From NCBI GenBank assembly GCA_047617105.1, contig JBLGCB010000136.1, positions 1 to 14,071 on the forward strand: 14,071 nt of DNA, in the 5' to 3' direction. The DNA comes from JABSOG01 sp047617105 (GTDB taxonomy: Bacteria > Pseudomonadota > Gammaproteobacteria > Enterobacterales > Alteromonadaceae). Under the pieces are notes generated by a model. The model saw only the letters and a program-made list of their open reading frames with translations, was not told the origin of the DNA and did not search any database. Positions 12,894 to 14,071 of the stretch are shown piece by piece. Every line of letters begins with the position of its first letter. Within the stretch, counting starts at the first letter, position 1. The translations under genes were made by a program, and so were the position numbers.

Positions 12894-14071
12894 ACCCTTG
12901 AGGTAGGTCGTAACTGACCACCAACTTCGCCGCAAAACCGGTTTCTTTGGATTCGAAGTCGAGTCCGTTTTTAGTCCCGCCAGAGGCGATAACAATACCG
13001 TTGTTGCTGCTGCCAATCCAATTTTGAACTCCGTTAACACCAGTGCTGTTAAGGTTGATGCTGTAAACTGTTTTTGAGCCTGGGGTAAATGAACCCACTT
13101 GGCTGCCTCGATTGGCCGTGCCACTGACAGAGTGCCAGGTTGCACTGCTTTCAGTCCAGCTGCTATTGCTCAAATACAAGTTGTAGGCGCCACTTGAGGT
13201 GTTGAAAACATCGACTTCAACTTTGGCAACGGTCACTATGGCACAGGTTGGCACGCCGCTCAGGTCCCATTTGAGCAGTGAGTCCATTACTCCGTAAGTA
13301 TTGTCACTGGCATCTGCGAGCAAACCTTCATTGCTGCCATTGTAATTGGTCGTAGCACGGCTGCTTGAGATAAAGGTGTCATCAGTCACTGACAGCGTCA
13401 AGGTCGCGCTGCTGCCAGAACCACCACTGCTGCCAGTGTCAATCACTGTACGTTTGTTGGCATCTTTAATCAGTTTCAACGCTTCGCCAACACCGTTGGC
13501 ATGCCACCAGTTGACATTGGTTGGCAAGGCCAGCGGGTCGTTGGCACGAGCGGTGCGGCTAAGGGTTGAAGCACTACCGTCAAACTGAGCGGTACGCACG
13601 TCGACACTATCCGTTGAAACACTTAATACTTTAAACTGTTGGATGCTGGCAAGGTCGATGGTCCAGGATTTTGGATCGTTCGCAGAGCGCGCTGGTGCCC
13701 CCCAGCTGCCTTCGCCGACAAATACGGTGCCGCCGTTGGTGGTGCTGGTGAAAGAACTGCCACTGGGTTTGATGGCCGTTGTCATTTTGTTGATATGAGT
13801 GTCTGATTCAACCACCAGGTTCATTGATTCATTGTAGAACTCGCTCGCCCACCAGTTAAACAACGTTGGATTGTCTGACTTGCCGGTATAATGTGGAAAC
13901 ATTGGTTTGTGGTATTGAGCAAAACGCCAGGCGACCCCTGCCCCGGCCCCAGCCAGATCATTGCCGAGCCAAGTGTTCATGGCTGACGCATAAGAAGACC
14001 AACCGCTATTTTGGAACTGACTGTTGAGGGTGTAAACTCGAAGCAGCGGAGAAACACCCACCGCACCATAG
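12886..14071 (-). CDS. C-terminal part of a secreted metallophosphoesterase with DNRLRE domain
   Basis: The frame is open to the window end (...YGAVGVSPLLRVY), so the N-terminus with the first metal motifs and any signal peptide is missing. The visible part, counted from the codon at 14061, has YHKPMFPHY (50-58) and NLVVESDTHINK (81-92), the late metal-ligand motifs of calcineurin-like phosphoesterases, then GGTVFVGEGSWGAPAR (110-125). A Gly/Ser linker (about 210-218) leads to a DNRLRE-type domain of about 170 residues (LSVTDDTFISSS, DSLLKWDLSGVP, NLYLSNSSWTESSATWHS, GIVIASGG, FESKE), a beta-sandwich common on secreted bacterial enzymes and possibly carbohydrate-binding. The protein is probably extracellular or surface-associated. 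Substrate unknown. The family call rests on remembered motifs. Confidence 0.72.
   Translation of the reverse strand, partial: YGAVGVSPLLRVYTLNSQFQNSGWSSYASAMNTWLGNDLAGAGAGVAWRFAQYHKPMFPHYTGKSDNPTLFNWWASEFYNESMNLVVESDTHINKMTTAIKPSGSSFTSTTNGGTVFVGEGSWGAPARSANDPKSWTIDLASIQQFKVLSVSTDSVDVRTAQFDGSASTLSRTARANDPLALPTNVNWWHANGVGEALKLIKDANKRTVIDTGSSGGSGSSATLTLSVTDDTFISSSRATTNYNGSNEGLLADASDNTYGVMDSLLKWDLSGVPTCAIVTVAKVEVDVFNTSSGAYNLYLSNSSWTESSATWHSVSGTANRGSQVGSFTPGSKTVYSINLNSTGVNGVQNWIGSSNNGIVIASGGTKNGLDFESKETGFAAKLVVSYDLPQGCN

Overview
The window looks like accessory chromosomal DNA from a marine-type gammaproteobacterium, most likely in or near the Alteromonadales. This is inferred from protein flavour (a DUF222/HNH-type protein, a cytosolic type I sulfatase, a P460-type cytochrome lipoprotein, a secreted phosphoesterase with a DNRLRE module), moderate GC and many short palindromic repeats. 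No rRNA, tRNA, CRISPR array or transposase gene was seen. The right end cuts a gene, and the left end lies close to where a gene becomes broken.

Layout, left to right. 5-693 (-): a DUF222-type gene broken by an insert of about 130 bp at roughly 398-531 and again beside the window edge. 1096-2718 (-): type I sulfatase. 2719-3206: gene-poor repeat zone with a possible regulator remnant, a 149-bp inverted-repeat element, a rho-independent terminator and a REP-like hairpin. 3207-3705 (-): BrnT/BrnA toxin-antitoxin pair whose promoter overlaps a stub that looks like a Tat leader. 3993-5930 (-): di-haem cytochrome lipoprotein ending in a P460-type domain. 6170-6512 (-): small three-helix membrane protein with a one-base frameshift. 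6581-9486: a LysR regulator divergent from a two-gene operon for an exported DJ-1/PfpI protein and an MDR-type NAD(P)H oxidoreductase. 9664-11283 (-): XRE-ImmA/IrrE regulator-protease followed by a PIN-domain protein, probably a toxin-antitoxin module. 11741-12634 (+): AT-rich GIY-YIG nuclease with DUF4357. 12886-14071 (-): C-terminal part of a secreted metallophosphoesterase with a DNRLRE domain, cut by the window end.

Working together: the LysR gene and the DJ-1/MDR operon form a divergent regulator-target unit, probably for reactive carbonyl or quinone stress. BrnTA and PIN/XRE-ImmA are two self-regulated toxin-antitoxin-like units. The sulfatase, cytochrome and phosphoesterase appear to be stand-alone metabolic genes.

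The most unusual signal is a dispersed family of short palindromic repeats with a common head, GGGTCA-RRTYRCTTRTTTA. Recognisable copies lie at about 2980-2997 (+), 3110-3128 (-), 9568-9586 (+), 11478-11496 (-) and, more diverged, 12813-12830 (-). Two of them face inward around the PIN/XRE-ImmA module, and another sits just beyond BrnTA. The repeats therefore mark the accessory gene pairs, although no mobilising enzyme is encoded in the window.
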